Shown here piece after piece: positions 1 to 10,941 of a stretch of 28,360 bases of DNA. Every line of letters begins with the position of its first letter. Positions within the stretch are counted from its first letter, which is position 1. The stretch comes from Dissophora ornata (Eukaryota; Mortierellomycota; Mortierellomycetes; Mortierellales; Mortierellaceae), in NCBI GenBank assembly GCA_025201705.1, contig MU616984.1:1-28360 (forward strand), written 5' to 3'. A model generated the notes under the pieces. That model was not told the origin of the DNA, did no database searches, and saw only the letters and a list, made by a program, of their open reading frames with translations. The position numbers and the translations under genes are program-made.

Positions 1-162
1 GGGGCGTCCTTGAGGGAGGATTGGCAGGATCAGCCATCGCAGGAGGATGTACAGACCGATGCTCCACAATGTCTTCCGGTAGCACAGCAAGCAAGAGACG
101 CACAAGCGATGCGCCAGCAGGCAAGCAAACACGACAGAGGCCCTCCTCCACGGCTGCAGTGA
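1..162 (+). other. Open frame at left edge, possible 3' end of an upstream gene
   Basis: Frame 1 is open from the window edge to a TGA at 160-162, giving 53 residues rich in Gln, Asp, Ala and Pro. No domain is recognisable and the composition is low complexity. It could be the C-terminus of a gene starting outside the window or chance. The opposite strand is also open across this stretch, so openness alone says little. Confidence 0.2.
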
Positions 163-489
163 CTATTTGGCAAACCTAAGCACCTATTTCGCAAGAATAC
201 CAACAACTTTGTAGATGCTGTAGATCTTTTCTTAGCATCCGTAGATATGCATGCTTGACCGCATGCTCCCTTGTGTAGGGTCACGTGTGCTTGGTGTGAC
301 GTAATAGTCCAGCCGATGCACCGCCGATGATCTATGACCCTTTTTTTTTACAACTTGAGCACGATCATGCTTCGATTTTCTTACCACGGGCCTTAAAACC
401 CCTGTTCGCATCAGTTGACTTTCTCCCTGTTGCCATCGCCATTGTCGTAGTTCTCGTTTCTCCTCCACACCACTACCACCACCACCACC
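163..489 (+). promoter_or_regulatory. Upstream region of the V-ATPase subunit D gene
   Basis: No gene is seen here. Visible elements are a CACGTG E-box core at 282-287 (within GTCACGTG), a TGACGTAA CRE/ATF-like site at 297-304, a T-run near 341-349, a CT-rich tract at about 418-465 and an (ACC)n run directly before the ATG at 490. CT-rich leaders are common near fungal transcription starts. The bHLH and bZIP assignments are motif matches only. Confidence 0.4.
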
Positions 490-1967
490 ATGTCTGGCGC
501 CAATAACAGATTAGCCGTCTTCCCAACACGAATGTAATCCATTCTGCGTGTTCACCGGGCTTTCGATCGCATCTTTATAACTTGCATTAATCACTTCTAA
601 CATCGTGGAGCTGTCTTTCATAATGCTGACTTTGAGGAAATAGGACACTAAGTGTCATGAAGCAAAAGCTGAAGGGAGCTCAGACTGGACACAGCTTGCT
701 GAAGCGTAAAAGTGAAGCTTTGACAAAGCGCTTCCGAGATATTGTCAAGAAGATTGACGACGTATGTGCTAGGACTTGTCGAGCCAATCGATGCTTTGCT
801 CCTCTGTAGTACTCTCTACCACTCCCAGGAATGCAAAGGATTCTACATATATTGAGACACTCAACCCTCCCTTGCGTCCAACTGAATTGAACACACCATA
901 GGCCAAACGTTTGATGGGTAAGGTCATGCAGGTCGCCTCGTTCTCTCTGGCCGAGGTCACGTACATCACCGGTGATATTGGCTATCAGGTACAGGAGAGT
1001 GTTAAGAACGCACAGTTTCGCGTTCGTGCGAAGCAGGAGAACGTGTCTGGTGTCATGCTCCCCGTCTTTGAGAGTTACCAGGAGGGCACAAACGGTAATA
1101 CTTTGAGCAAATCGGCACTATCTCTGGAGTTATTGCTCACGACCTGTTGAAGATCGACATGATGCGGAGGAAAAAGATATTTGGTCACTGATATTCTGCG
1201 TCCAACATTACGTTGCCTTGATAGCCAACGAGCTCACCGGCCTTGGCCGTGGAGGGCAGCAAGTCCAGAAGTGCAAGGAAACATACATCAAAGCTGTCGA
1301 GACTTTGGTCGAACTGGCGTCTTTGCAGGTTCGGATCCCATTTGCATTTATTGGTTTTAATGCAGAAATTATCTGCGAACAACCCGATGTTCACTCCATG
1401 ACTCCTTTCCTCAATCTACGTTCTTGCGCGCCATGCAATGGTCATATTAGACTGCATTCGTGATCTTGGATGAGGTGATCAAGCTGACGAACCGCCGTGT
1501 TAATGCCATCGAGCACATTATCATTCCTCGCTACGAGAACACGATCAAGCACATTATCTCTGAGCTGGACGAACAGGACCGCGAGGAATTCTTTAGGTAT
1601 TAACGGTTCTGCTTACAATCAGGACCTACGGGGAAGATGAACAGCGCTTGACAGATCGAGATTAACTGACTCGAGTTCTACCATCAATTCCATATATCTA
1701 GATTGAAGAAGGTGCAGGGCAAGAAGAAGGAGGCAGCAGCCCGCGATACCCTGGAGAGAGAGTCGAGACAGGCGGCAGAAGGTAAGGCAATGTTCCTAGG
1801 ATGTTGGAATACTTTTTTTTCTGGTTGCAGTTGATGATGGTTGACAAGTGTGTAATGAACTTGTAGGCAAGAACGGGGTAGAGGGCGGCGTTGCGGCGAG
1901 TGCGGACCAGTTGATGTCACAGCCAAGCGACTTGCTGGGAGGCGAGGACGAAGACGTTATTTTCTAA
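490..1967 (+). CDS. VMA8: V-type proton ATPase subunit D (Vma8), seven exons
   Basis: Subunit D forms part of the central rotor stalk of the V-ATPase, coupling ATP hydrolysis in V1 to proton pumping in V0 on vacuolar and endosomal membranes. Exons are 490-533, 644-761, 902-1094, 1225-1328, 1451-1596, 1702-1781 and 1867-1967. They join in phase to 261 residues, against about 256 in yeast Vma8. The start reads [15 protein letters not shown], then [20 protein letters not shown]. Further family blocks are [52 protein letters not shown] and [10 protein letters not shown], and the protein ends in EDEDVIF like its yeast counterpart. The ATG at 490 follows an ACC-rich context and starts with the conserved MSG. 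The intron 4 donor (GTTCGG at 1329) is atypical, but phase and homology on both sides support it. No frameshift is seen. Confidence 0.95.
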
Positions 1968-2278
1968 ATGACATTGATGGGATCGTCTCTACAGCTACAG
2001 AGTAGTTAGTCGCTGAAAGTAACACCCATACTCTGGTTGCCAAGAAAGGCGCCAGAGAAGCTGAACTGCGCGCAGGAGAAGACAAATATTAAAGTGCAAT
2101 CGATCCCAGTGAATGTGACGTGTCAAACGCTTGTCGCGAGAAAAAAAGAAAAAGGTCGCGTCTGGCTGTCTGTTTTCGAGAAATACTCAAAACTGGGCTG
2201 CACCATCATCACATCTTTCGCTTCATCCATCTTCATCTTCCTTCTGAGCCTCCGATTCTCCCTGCTTGAGATCGCGAG
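1968..2278. other. Intergenic region between VMA8 and SEC16
   Basis: This 311-base stretch holds the VMA8 3' flank and the SEC16 promoter/leader. A purine-rich AAAAAAAGAAAAAGG lies near 2141-2155, and a CT-rich tract from about 2205 runs to the SEC16 ATG. No ORF with family support is present. Confidence 0.5.
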
Positions 2279-5200
2279 ATGTCTCAGCCCTATCGCCATC
2301 AACAACAGCAGCAGCAAGCCCCGCCTGTCGAGGACGGTCCTATTCCGTTCTTTGGAAGCGGCGGCGGCAACGCCCCACCTGCTCACAGAGCCGGTCCTCC
2401 ACCACGTCCGATGCAACAGGGGTTCAGCAACCAATACCAACAGCAGCAGCAGCAGCAGCAGCCGAGGCCACCCCAGCTTCAGAGACACCCACAGCAACAT
2501 CCACAGCCCCTCCCTCAAGCGCAAGGACAACAGCAGTTTCAGGCGTTCCAATCGGCACCCTTCCAACAAAGCCAGCAGCAACCACCAGTACCTGCCCAGC
2601 AACTGAATGCCTCCGAGTTAGCGCCGGCCGCCGACCTTTTTGCTAGTCCTCCAACAACGAGCCGCCAGTTACAGCATGGTCCGCCCAGGCCTCAAGGATA
2701 CCAGCCCCAGGCAGTCAGCGATATCTTTGGCACGCAGCAGCAGAGGACTATACCTCAACAGGGCCAACAGCAAAGCCAGCCAGCCCCACAGCAGAACCAA
2801 CAGAGAGTCCCTCTTCAACAACAATCGCAGCAATCTCAACCAGGATATCCGACGCAGCGTCCAGGTCAACAGCCACCTTTCCAAAGACACCCTCACCATC
2901 CTGTGCCGGAGTACCAACCTTTTCAAGGACCTGAGAGCGCCTCTCAGCCTCAGATAGAACACCACGCTACTTCCTTCGGTAGCACATCGGATCTCTTTGG
3001 CGCCCCTGTTCAAAAGGCGCATGGACAGACTATTTCCCCACGAGTAACAAAAGCCGCAACCGGCGCCCCACCTGTCAATGCGATCAGCACCACGGCGCTT
3101 CAGCTGGGACAGGCAAGCTCTCCTATTTCTGGTGGCTCACAAGCTAGAGGTCGCCCTCCGCTTCCACCAGTGCCATTACAAAAGAGAACATCCCAGATGC
3201 CTCAAGCCCAACATACTCCATCTGCTCCACCGCTGCCTAACCAACGGCAGCAGATTGGCCATCAGTATCAGCAACAACAACAGCAACAGCAGAGTCACTC
3301 GAGACAGGCGTCGATCTCGACCCAAGCTCCACCCCCGCAACGCTATAGTCTTAGCGCCCAAAGTCCTCAAGGCATTCAACAGCAACCGCTCCCAGGACAA
3401 TCAATTGCTCAGCAGCTGTCATTTGCAAGAGTTACGCCGGGGACTCCTCGTCATGGGCCAATATTTGGTCCCCCTTCTGCGTCTCCTCATACCAGCTATG
3501 TCCAACCCAGGACACCACTGCTCTCAGCGACTCAAGCCTCTTCCATTGCTCTTGACCACATCGTTCAGAGCCAGCAGTCCACACCTTCTCTCACGCACAC
3601 TCCGTATATGGGGTCCCAGCAGTCGCAGTTTGGATCTACCACAAGCCTCCTTCTCCAACCATGTCCATTCTCCGAGTGTGCTGGCGAGAATAAACCCCAG
3701 GCAAAGTTTTGCTCTGAGTGCGGCCGTTCTATCGCTATGGCAAGTCGCTCAGCTACCCCGTCCCTGAGTCACCGGACCGACTTTATTCCTACCCAACCCT
3801 CTCCACTGCCTAGCCTCGACCACACAAACTCTTATTCTCAGGAAAAGAACCAGTTCGAGACCTTTCAATCAGCGGAGCATCAGGGGCAGGCGTATCCTCA
3901 GCAAGAGTTCAATCAGGAGGGCCAGCAATGGAGTACACAAAGCTACGATGCGTCAGCATATCAGGGGTATGATCAGCATCAGTACGATCCAGCCACTGGA
4001 CACTATGTGGAGCAACAATATGCACAGCAAGAGCAAATTGTCCCTGAGCAAGAGTCAGAGAAAGCTGAGCCAGAGCCAGAGCGTATCGACGATCCTCTCA
4101 ACAGACAATCTGGGTGCCCACTAATTGCATTTGGATTTGGAGGTACTCACTATGCCATGAAAACAATCGCTCTATAGCCCATCTTAAATAGATATTAACC
4201 TCGACATGCAACCTAACAATTCTAGGCAGGATTATGACATGGTTCCCATCTGCCTATAATCCTGGCATTATTGGAGCGGTGCCCAACCCTAGAGCGCTGA
4301 CGTTGCAGCGCATCAACGATCATATTTCAGCGGATGCTGGCATCGCCAGCTTTCCTGGACCACTCTTGATGGACAGTTCAGTCCAGATGAAGAACAAACG
4401 GAAGGATGTGTCAAAATTGATTGAGGACAAGATCAACAGACTTGGCAAAATTCAAGGAGTTAACGAGTTTGATGCCCACCGAGTGCTGATCTGGAAGCTG
4501 TTCAAAGTCATGATTGAGCAAGAAGGCACGCTTGTCGGAGGGTATGTCTCTGTCCATCATTGAGCAATGCATTGAGAAAGGCAAAGACAGGGCAAGCCAC
4601 CAATCAATGCTTTATACATTGTTTGTTGATAGTGCCAAGATAGATGAAGCTGTTCGAAGCGTACTGCAATCGATCCCCCTAGCCAAAATCCCGTCGTCCC
4701 CAGTGCAACAAGAGAGCTCAGAGCAAACATCGGTATCAATTGACGCCCTTCAGGAGATGCTTCGCCAGGGTGATCTTGCAGCATCTGTCCGTCACGCTTT
4801 GGACTCTCACCTGTGGGCGCATGCTCTAATCATCAGCAGCCACGGCGACAGAGAGCTGTGGAAGGAGGCTGTTAATGGCTTCATGAAGCATGAGCTGTCT
4901 TCAAGAAACTTGCAGCACGCGAATGGACGCGAGTCGCTGCGCGTTCTTTATAAATTATTCTCGGGTCAGTCGGATCGAGCTGTCTCAGAGCTTGTACCTG
5001 ATAATCTGAGAGCTCAATATCTTGAGGATGTTCATAGCCTCTCGAAGCATGCCAAAATTCCTGACGATAGTCTTGCTCAATGGCGCGATACATTGACCTT
5101 AATCCTCTCGAACCGCACTGTGGGTGACCAGGAGACCATCCATGCCTTGGGCGACATGTTGGTGAAGGAGGGTTGGGTTGAGGCTGCTCACATCTGCTAC

Positions 5201-8200
5201 TTGCTCTCGCCTCAGGTCTCGGTCCATTCAGGACCAGACACTCCTCGCGTCAGCATGGTTCTTCTTGGAGCGGAACATAACCCGCACTCCAGCTTCCCAT
5301 ACTACAAGAATATGGATGCATTCCAGAAAACAGAAATCTACGAGTTCGCATGTGCACTGAAGAGCTCTGGGGCGACTGGAGGGCTGCCTTTCCTCCAAGC
5401 CTACAAGTTGGTCTACGTCTGGTCTTTGTTGGACGGTGGAATGTTCTCAGAGGCTGGAAGGTAATCGTCTTTTGACTCAACAAGTGGTAGCTTTCTCTGA
5501 TGCAGCCGTTCTCACATATTGGTGGTTCCTCCTTTTCCGATCGTCATCATAGGTATCTCGAGTCGGTGGAGACGATTGTAAAGTCTCAAACGAAGGGGTC
5601 CCCATACTACAACGCAACATTCCTTTCTCAGTTGAATGATGTGACTGAGCGTTTGGCTGCCAGTGCTAATTTTGCTCATGCCGGGTAAATCTTTTTTACT
5701 TTGTATTGTCAAGTTTGGCCCGACCATCTTCTTACGCTACATGTTTCCCAACTCTCTAGATCCTGGTTGTCTAAGAAGGCTCCTAGGCCAGTAACTGAGA
5801 GCATTTTTGATAATCCGGAACACAGGCCGCTGGACAGTGCATCCACCCATACGCAAGCGGAGCCTGAGGTTACTGCAACGACAGATTTGGGCGATGTGCC
5901 ACAGAAAGAATTTTCGGAGGAGTCACAGCATATCGACTCTGTTTTGGCTGGTGCAGAGACAACCGATGGAGCTCAGGATAATGCAGGACACTACAGCGGC
6001 GATTCCTATAATCAGGCAGATCCCAATGTCGGATATGGATATGCCAGTCAAGAGCAGGCGTATGATGCGACGCAGCCTTTTGGGACTGATTATAGCCAAG
6101 TGCCCGTAGTAGATAAGCAGGTTCAGGAGCAGTACAACCAAGACACGGTGTACTACGAGTCAGGGCAGGATCAAGAACAAACGTACACATATGGAGCGGA
6201 TGAAGTGCAGGATTATACTCAATACGAAACACCGAACATTGCCTCTGAGCGTCAGGATGATGGTGCATCGGCTCCTGCAGAGTCAATTTTGTCAACGCAG
6301 ACCGTAGCGGGATCTGAAAAGCGTTCGGATGATGCATTGCACGGGACAACACCCGGTCACGAGATGCAGGACTCTGGATATGATGGCACTTACGCGCAGT
6401 ACTCTGAGAATTCAGGTTATGAGTATTCTCATCAAGAGACTGCCCATTATGCAGAGAATCAATACCAAGAGCAGCCCCAGCATGCGGGTGGAGAAGCCCA
6501 TATCTATGAGGACACCTTGACTTATGAGACGTCGACGCAGTACTACCAGCAAGGGCATGATTCTGAACACGCACACTACAGCGGAGCAGGAGCTCAGATG
6601 TTTGGTGCCGAATACCACCAACCGTATCCCGAGAATGCCGAAGGCCATGCAGTGGAGGGTACCACACACCAGCAACAGCAGCATACAGCTCATCAGGAGC
6701 CTACCCATCTGGGCGCAGTGCTTGCCGATGAGCCAACGCTGGAGCAACAATCTGGGGCTCGTTTGGGAGTGCATGACACTGCTGATGGTTCACATGAGTA
6801 TGCGGCTCAGGATGTACTGGACCAGCAAGGGGAGCAACCACAAGCTGAGGAGCCAACGCAAGAGAACCACCATACCGGGTACGAGAGCGCTAGTTATGGG
6901 CAGGTAGAGCATCAGCAGCATGGCGGATACGATCAGCAGGGTTATGCTCAAGACGGATACCAGCAGGTTGATTATCAACATGGCGAGTATCAGCAAGACG
7001 AATATCAGCAAGACGAACATCAGCAAGACGAACATCAGCAAGGCGAACATCAGCAAGGCGAGCATCAGCAAGGCGAACACCAGCAAGGAGAGTACCAGCA
7101 AGGCGAACATCAGCAAGGCGAATATCAGCAAGGCGAACATCAGCAAAGCGAACATCAGCAAGGCGAATATCAGCACGGAGAATATCAGCAAGGCGAATAC
7201 CAGCAAGGAGAGTACCAGCAAGGCGAACATCAGCAAGGCGAATATCAGCAAGGCGAACACCAGCAAGGCGAATATCAGCAAGGCGAACATCAGCACGGAG
7301 AATATCAGCACGGAGAATATCAGCAAGGTGAATACCAACAAGGAGAGTACCAACAAGGAGAGTACCAACAGGGAGAGTACCAGCAAGGAGAGTACCAACA
7401 AGGTGACTACCAGGACGCACAATACCAGGGTGGCGAATATGCACAGGCAGGTTATCAGCATGATGGATTCCAGCAAGGTGGCTATCAGTCAAATGACTAT
7501 TATCAGCAATCATCGACAGAGCCTGGAGTTCTACCTGTCTCCAGCGAGGAGGACCAGAGCACGACCGATTTTGCGCCTGCTCTAGCATCGACAGAGGGTG
7601 TCCAGGAGCTTCAAGAGGGAGACTATGAGGAAGGACAGTTCATCTCCTTCGGAGCGGTGCCTTCGTTCCCTACCTTTGGCGGTCAACAGCATGCTACGCA
7701 TGCCGCCTCACCGATTCAGCACCAACAAAATCAGCAGAATGCCGGAGATGGTATGGATGACCTCGGAATGGGTAACAACGCACTCAGAAAAGACAAGCCT
7801 GTCGTCCCTGCTAGCTCCGCTGATGAAAATACTGGCGCCTCGGACGGCCAGCAGTCCGCCGACGCTGGCGTTCAAAACGGACAGGAGTCGGATGACGGTA
7901 TGGATACCGCGCACCATAGGATGTCTTATGTTATTGATATACTTTTCAATATTCGTGTACTAACATTTTTCATTGTTATGATGGCTGCATCCCTTGTAGC
8001 TCCCAAGACCTGGTGGCCAAAGATCGGTCTCTTTAACGCCGAAAAGCGTGAGCCGAGCCCAAAGCCCGTCAAAGCAAACTTGGGTGAGGGATCATCGTTT
8101 TATTATGACAAGGAGCTACAGAAGTGGGTGAACAAGAATGCAGGCCCCGAGGACCAGGCAAGTGCAGAGCCCTTGCCTCCCCCCCCAAAGGCCCGTATTA

Positions 8201-8385
8201 GCACACCTGCATCGCCATTGGTCGCAGCAGCGGGACCCCCTGGTGGACCCCCTGGTGGACCGCCGGGAGGACCTCCTACTTCTGGTGGCCCGAGCGTGCC
8301 TGGACCTCCTCAGGCCAGACCTGGAGCTGGACCGGCAGCGCGCAGAGGTGCGCGTGCTAGATATGTGGATATTCTCAATCCATAG
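2279..8385 (+). CDS. SEC16: COPII coat assembly protein Sec16, six exons
   Basis: Sec16 is the peripheral ER-membrane scaffold that organises ER exit sites and recruits the COPII coat (Sec23/24, Sec13/31, Sar1). Exons are 2279-4142, 4226-4541, 4591-5460, 5553-5684, 5760-7897 and 8000-8385, giving about 1901 residues. Residues 1-600 are Gln/Pro-rich and disordered, with polyQ runs, and contain a C-x4-C-x10-C-x2-C cluster at Cys462, 467, 478 and 481. The central conserved domain starts near residue 600 ([19 protein letters not shown]). The alpha-helical ACE1/Sec16_C region follows to about residue 1090 ([47 protein letters not shown] join at the exon 3/4 boundary). The acidic/Gln/Tyr-rich tail has 30 pentapeptide repeats (residues 1462-1611), then [28 protein letters not shown], a PPGG-repeat segment and the terminal ARYVDILNP. 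The 4542-4590 intron is only 49 bases, and its acceptor could alternatively be 4596. The last intron is in frame with no stop. Confidence 0.93.
2303..3300 (+). repeat. CAG/CAA polyglutamine tracts in SEC16 exon 1
   Basis: Several interrupted CAG/CAA runs encode polyGln: near 2303-2320, 2438-2461 (eight consecutive Gln codons) and about 3269-3292 (seven to eight Gln). They sit in the disordered N-terminal part of Sec16. Mixed CAG and CAA codons would slow slippage, but these remain candidate length-polymorphic sites. Confidence 0.8.
3662..3721 (+). other. Zinc-ribbon-like Cys cluster within Sec16
   Basis: Residues 462-481 have the spacing C-x4-C-x10-C-x2-C, ending in FCSECG, typical of small zinc ribbons (zinc-ribbon/DZANK-like half sites). 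It is isolated in an otherwise Gln/Pro-rich, cysteine-poor region. The spacing is seen directly; zinc binding is an inference. Confidence 0.55.
6961..7410 (+). repeat. 15-bp minisatellite encoding 30 [10 protein letters not shown] pentapeptides in SEC16
   Basis: There are thirty contiguous in-frame 15-base units of consensus CAGCAAGGCGAAYAT, encoding QQGE(Y/H) with variants [15 protein letters not shown] and QQGDY. The last position alternates between Tyr and His by a single T/C change. Flanking degenerate units (for example [20 protein letters not shown]) extend the array to about 7490. The array is in the disordered C-terminal half of Sec16, where repeat number is expected to vary between strains. 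Confidence 0.95.
7898..7999 (+). other. In-frame 102-base final intron of SEC16 with consensus branch site
   Basis: The donor is GTATGG at 7898, the branch site TACTAAC at 7958-7964 and the acceptor TTGTAG at 7994-7999. The length is 34 codons with no stop, so unspliced mRNA would keep the frame and add a hydrophobic segment. The exonic sequence resumes at the conserved [10 protein letters not shown]. Confidence 0.85.
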
Positions 8386-8499
8386 AAAAGTGATTACGTG
8401 ACAAAATATCAAATAATTTTAAGACATGTTTATTACATCCCATATTGCGATACGGTTTGAGTCCCTGTCCTGAGTTCCCCAATTCCTAGCTCGTTTCCT
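8386..8499. terminator. Convergent 3' ends of SEC16 and the bL21m gene
   Basis: This 114-base AT-rich stretch lies between the stop codons of two convergent genes. It includes AAATAATTTTAAGACATG and TTTATTACATCC, plausible cleavage/polyadenylation regions for both strands. There is no canonical AATAAA. The 3' UTRs probably overlap. Confidence 0.4.
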
Positions 8500-9353
8500 T
8501 TACTGTGCCTTGATCTCCAACTCACTGACACGCAAGAGAGTATGGAGGGGTTTGATGTGGTAACGTCTTTGGAAATGCTTTCTCCTCTTCTTCTTGAAGG
8601 TCTCAACGATCTTGCCCTTGGGTTGTTCAATGACAGTGGCCTTGATGGAGTAGTATTCGGGGGAGACGTAGGGTTTGCCTTGGATAGCGTAATCTTTGGA
8701 ACCCAATTCCTTGATCTGGTTAAGTTCAATCACATCGCCGAGCTGGACATCCTTGAGACGATCAAGGACGATGATGTCGTTCTTGGTGATCAAGTAAGGG
8801 CGGTTCTTGATCTCTGCAACGGCGTAGTAGCGGAGCTGGTCGCGGAGGAGGTTGAGGGGTGAGGAAGAGGAGGATTCTGATGAACTGGATGGTGTTGTTC
8901 CTTCTGCTACCGGTGATGATGTCGATGTTGTTGGTGTGGCTACTCACAGATGACCGTAGTTCGGAGAGAGGTGCAGTGCTCAAGTTAATTTTGTGGATAC
9001 ATGATTAGGATCCATATACACGACGGGTTGTTGAAAGGTTACCTTGCGATGCGGAAGAGGAGGTGGTGAAGAGTCTGGAGGCAGAGGCAGCGACGGCTAA
9101 ACGTATTGTATAACAACATAACAACAATGAGAAGAAGAAATCGTCCACACCATTAGTTAGTGCATGGTCCTCTGTTGTGTAGAGTGTGGTTGTTCCTTGA
9201 GTGAATGACAAGATGGCAACGGTGTTCGTGTTTCAAAACTTGTTGCTGTTGGTTCCGTCGCCTCCTGATAATCGCTGCCGTTATGATATTATGTTTACCG
9301 GTGTTGGTGCGCTGTGCAGCAACGGCCAGGCGACTCGAGAACGTCCTGAGCAT
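8500..9353 (-). CDS. MRPL49: Mitochondrial large-subunit ribosomal protein bL21m, three exons
   Basis: This is a mitochondrial ribosome component of the bL21 family. Exons on the minus strand are 9353-9299, 9096-9043 and 8939-8500, joining in phase to 182 residues. The first about 40 residues (MLRTFSSRLAVAAQRTNTAV, then Ala/Ser-rich with SRLFTTSS) form an Arg/Ser-rich presequence without acids, typical of mitochondrial import. A Ser/Thr-rich linker follows, then the L21 fold: RYYAVAEIKNRPYLITKNDI, LGDVIELNQIKELGSKDYAI, GKPYVSPEYYSIKATVIEQP and FKKKRRKHFQRRYHIKPLHT. Exon 3 uses the TAG acceptor at 8942-8940, because the same frame has a TGA just upstream. The introns are 202 and 103 bases. The gene symbol follows the yeast name. 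Confidence 0.88.
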
Positions 9354-10921
9354 GGCGTTTGTGTTTGGTAGATGTGTGAAAAGGAATGTAACAGCTCGAG
9401 AGGGGGTTGTTACAACTGACCGCCGAGGTCACTGTTTGATGCTGCCAGGACAGGGCGGAAGCGATTTTGAGGGTGTGTTTACGATTGTTTGGAATTAATG
9501 GATGTCGTGACTCTCTAATTGACTTTCGATTATTTCCCGAACGTATTTCTGAAATGCAGGAGCATAGGAAAGAGAAAGAGAAAGAGAGAGAGCCGACAAA
9601 AGATCGCAGATGTGGAGAAGTAAAGATCGCTTTCTAACGCATCCATATCCTTCTTGGTTGCTTGCGCTTGCTATCAGCTTACCATTGACCTTGGGGGACC
9701 GATCGTGCTCCTTTTCATTGCTCAGGGCCCACTTATGAGTTGCTATAACTGCACTAAATTCATCAAGGAGAAGCACACGAGCACCATCGACATGCTCGTT
9801 TTTTGTGACACCCTATGATTGTGCGATGCAACGGGTGTCTTTAGTCAAAACAAATACTCCGTCTCAGCTTTATGAAATGAGCCAGCAAACAAAAAAATAA
9901 AATAAAATAAGGTCGGCCTACGGAAGTGGATAGGAATTATGCCATTGTGGCAGCAGTTGACGTGGAATGTGGTCCGTGCCTTTGATTTATTTTTGTGCAG
10001 CATCAGAGGAGGAGAGAGGGTAGGCATGTACTGCTGTAATGCACAGACAACGAAAGTCATGTCTGCCTCATGTATGGGGGGAGGGTTCATACCAAGTAAT
10101 CGCTGCAGCTCCGAGATACACGTAAAGCAAGAGCAAGAGGGAGTGAACGAGAGGGAATGGGAGGATTAAAAAAAAACAAGACGTAAGCCAGAGCAACAAA
10201 ACGTGTTTCGTGTTTTCTGTTTGTGGGAACGAAATAACCACGAGAATAACTTTACGTGTATACCCTATCTTGAGCTAAGACATGTCGGACGCAACAGCGA
10301 AAGCGCCAAAGCAGTTCTTGATGCCAGTTTAGATGCAGAGTATGTGCATGTACTTCATTATTGTCGTGAGCTCTTTCCCTCCAACTTCAGCGCAAGTATG
10401 GAGGAGACATGTGAGTGATGGGGTGGGAAGAATATTTACCAGGTACGTAGTAAAAGAACTACTAGAGTGGGTCGATTGGAGCGCCTCTGGACTTGTGTGT
10501 TGCGCTTCATCCCTTGTCGTGTTCTCTTGGTCCAAAAGAAGGCTTCCCGGCCTTCTGGCCGTCATCCCCTTTGTATCTCTCGATCCGCGTGTTTTATTGT
10601 AGGAGCAAAAATATATGTTGGTCTGGAATAAAACAAGTTAATACTATTGATTAAAAAGCATCGAGAGTCGCATCCAATCATCGCGTTTGCACGGCCCACA
10701 CCCCACACCTCCCATCCACAGCACTCTACAAACACCAACATGGGCACGTAGACATCTCTCATTTTCTCTATTCTTAGTGTTATCGAGCAGCGTGCTGTAA
10801 CCTGTAGAACATGGCCTAGTTCACAACTCTGCCATACGTACTTGGTTGTAAAATCTGTTGAACACTCACATTTGTACTCCTTGCTTCGTCGTTTTCACGC
10901 CCAGCTAACCAACGCACACGC

Positions 10922-10941
10922 GTGTGTGTGTGTGTGTGTGT
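10922..10941. repeat. (GT)n microsatellite
   Basis: Ten uninterrupted GT dinucleotides, preceded by ACACGC so that an AC/GT mirror surrounds a CGCG core. Intergenic, with no associated gene signal. Confidence 0.85.

Noticed and set aside
6790..7588. Long antisense frames (about 230 residues each) and a second sense frame across the Sec16 repeat array, some looking strongly hydrophobic
   Set aside because: The 15-bp repeat has no stop in these frames, so every unit keeps them open. The products are simple repeats, and the +1 frame has Sec16 homology on both sides.
7919..7999. A transmembrane helix within Sec16
   Set aside because: The hydrophobic codons lie inside a predicted intron with donor, TACTAAC and acceptor. 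Family sequence resumes right after it.
8542..8862. Plus-strand frame of 106 residues opposite bL21m
   Set aside because: It is the antisense of a clearly conserved ribosomal protein exon; no independent support.
9495..9776. Minus-strand 93-residue frame
   Set aside because: Its LSLSLS stretch comes from the GA microsatellite, and no family resemblance or splice context was found.
10282..10602. Possible small multi-exon gene (ATG at 10282, piece MSDATAKAPKQFLMP, later frame ending VSLDPRVLL)
   Set aside because: Joining the pieces needs a weak donor and a 32-base intron, and the product resembles no family I know. RNA-seq would decide.
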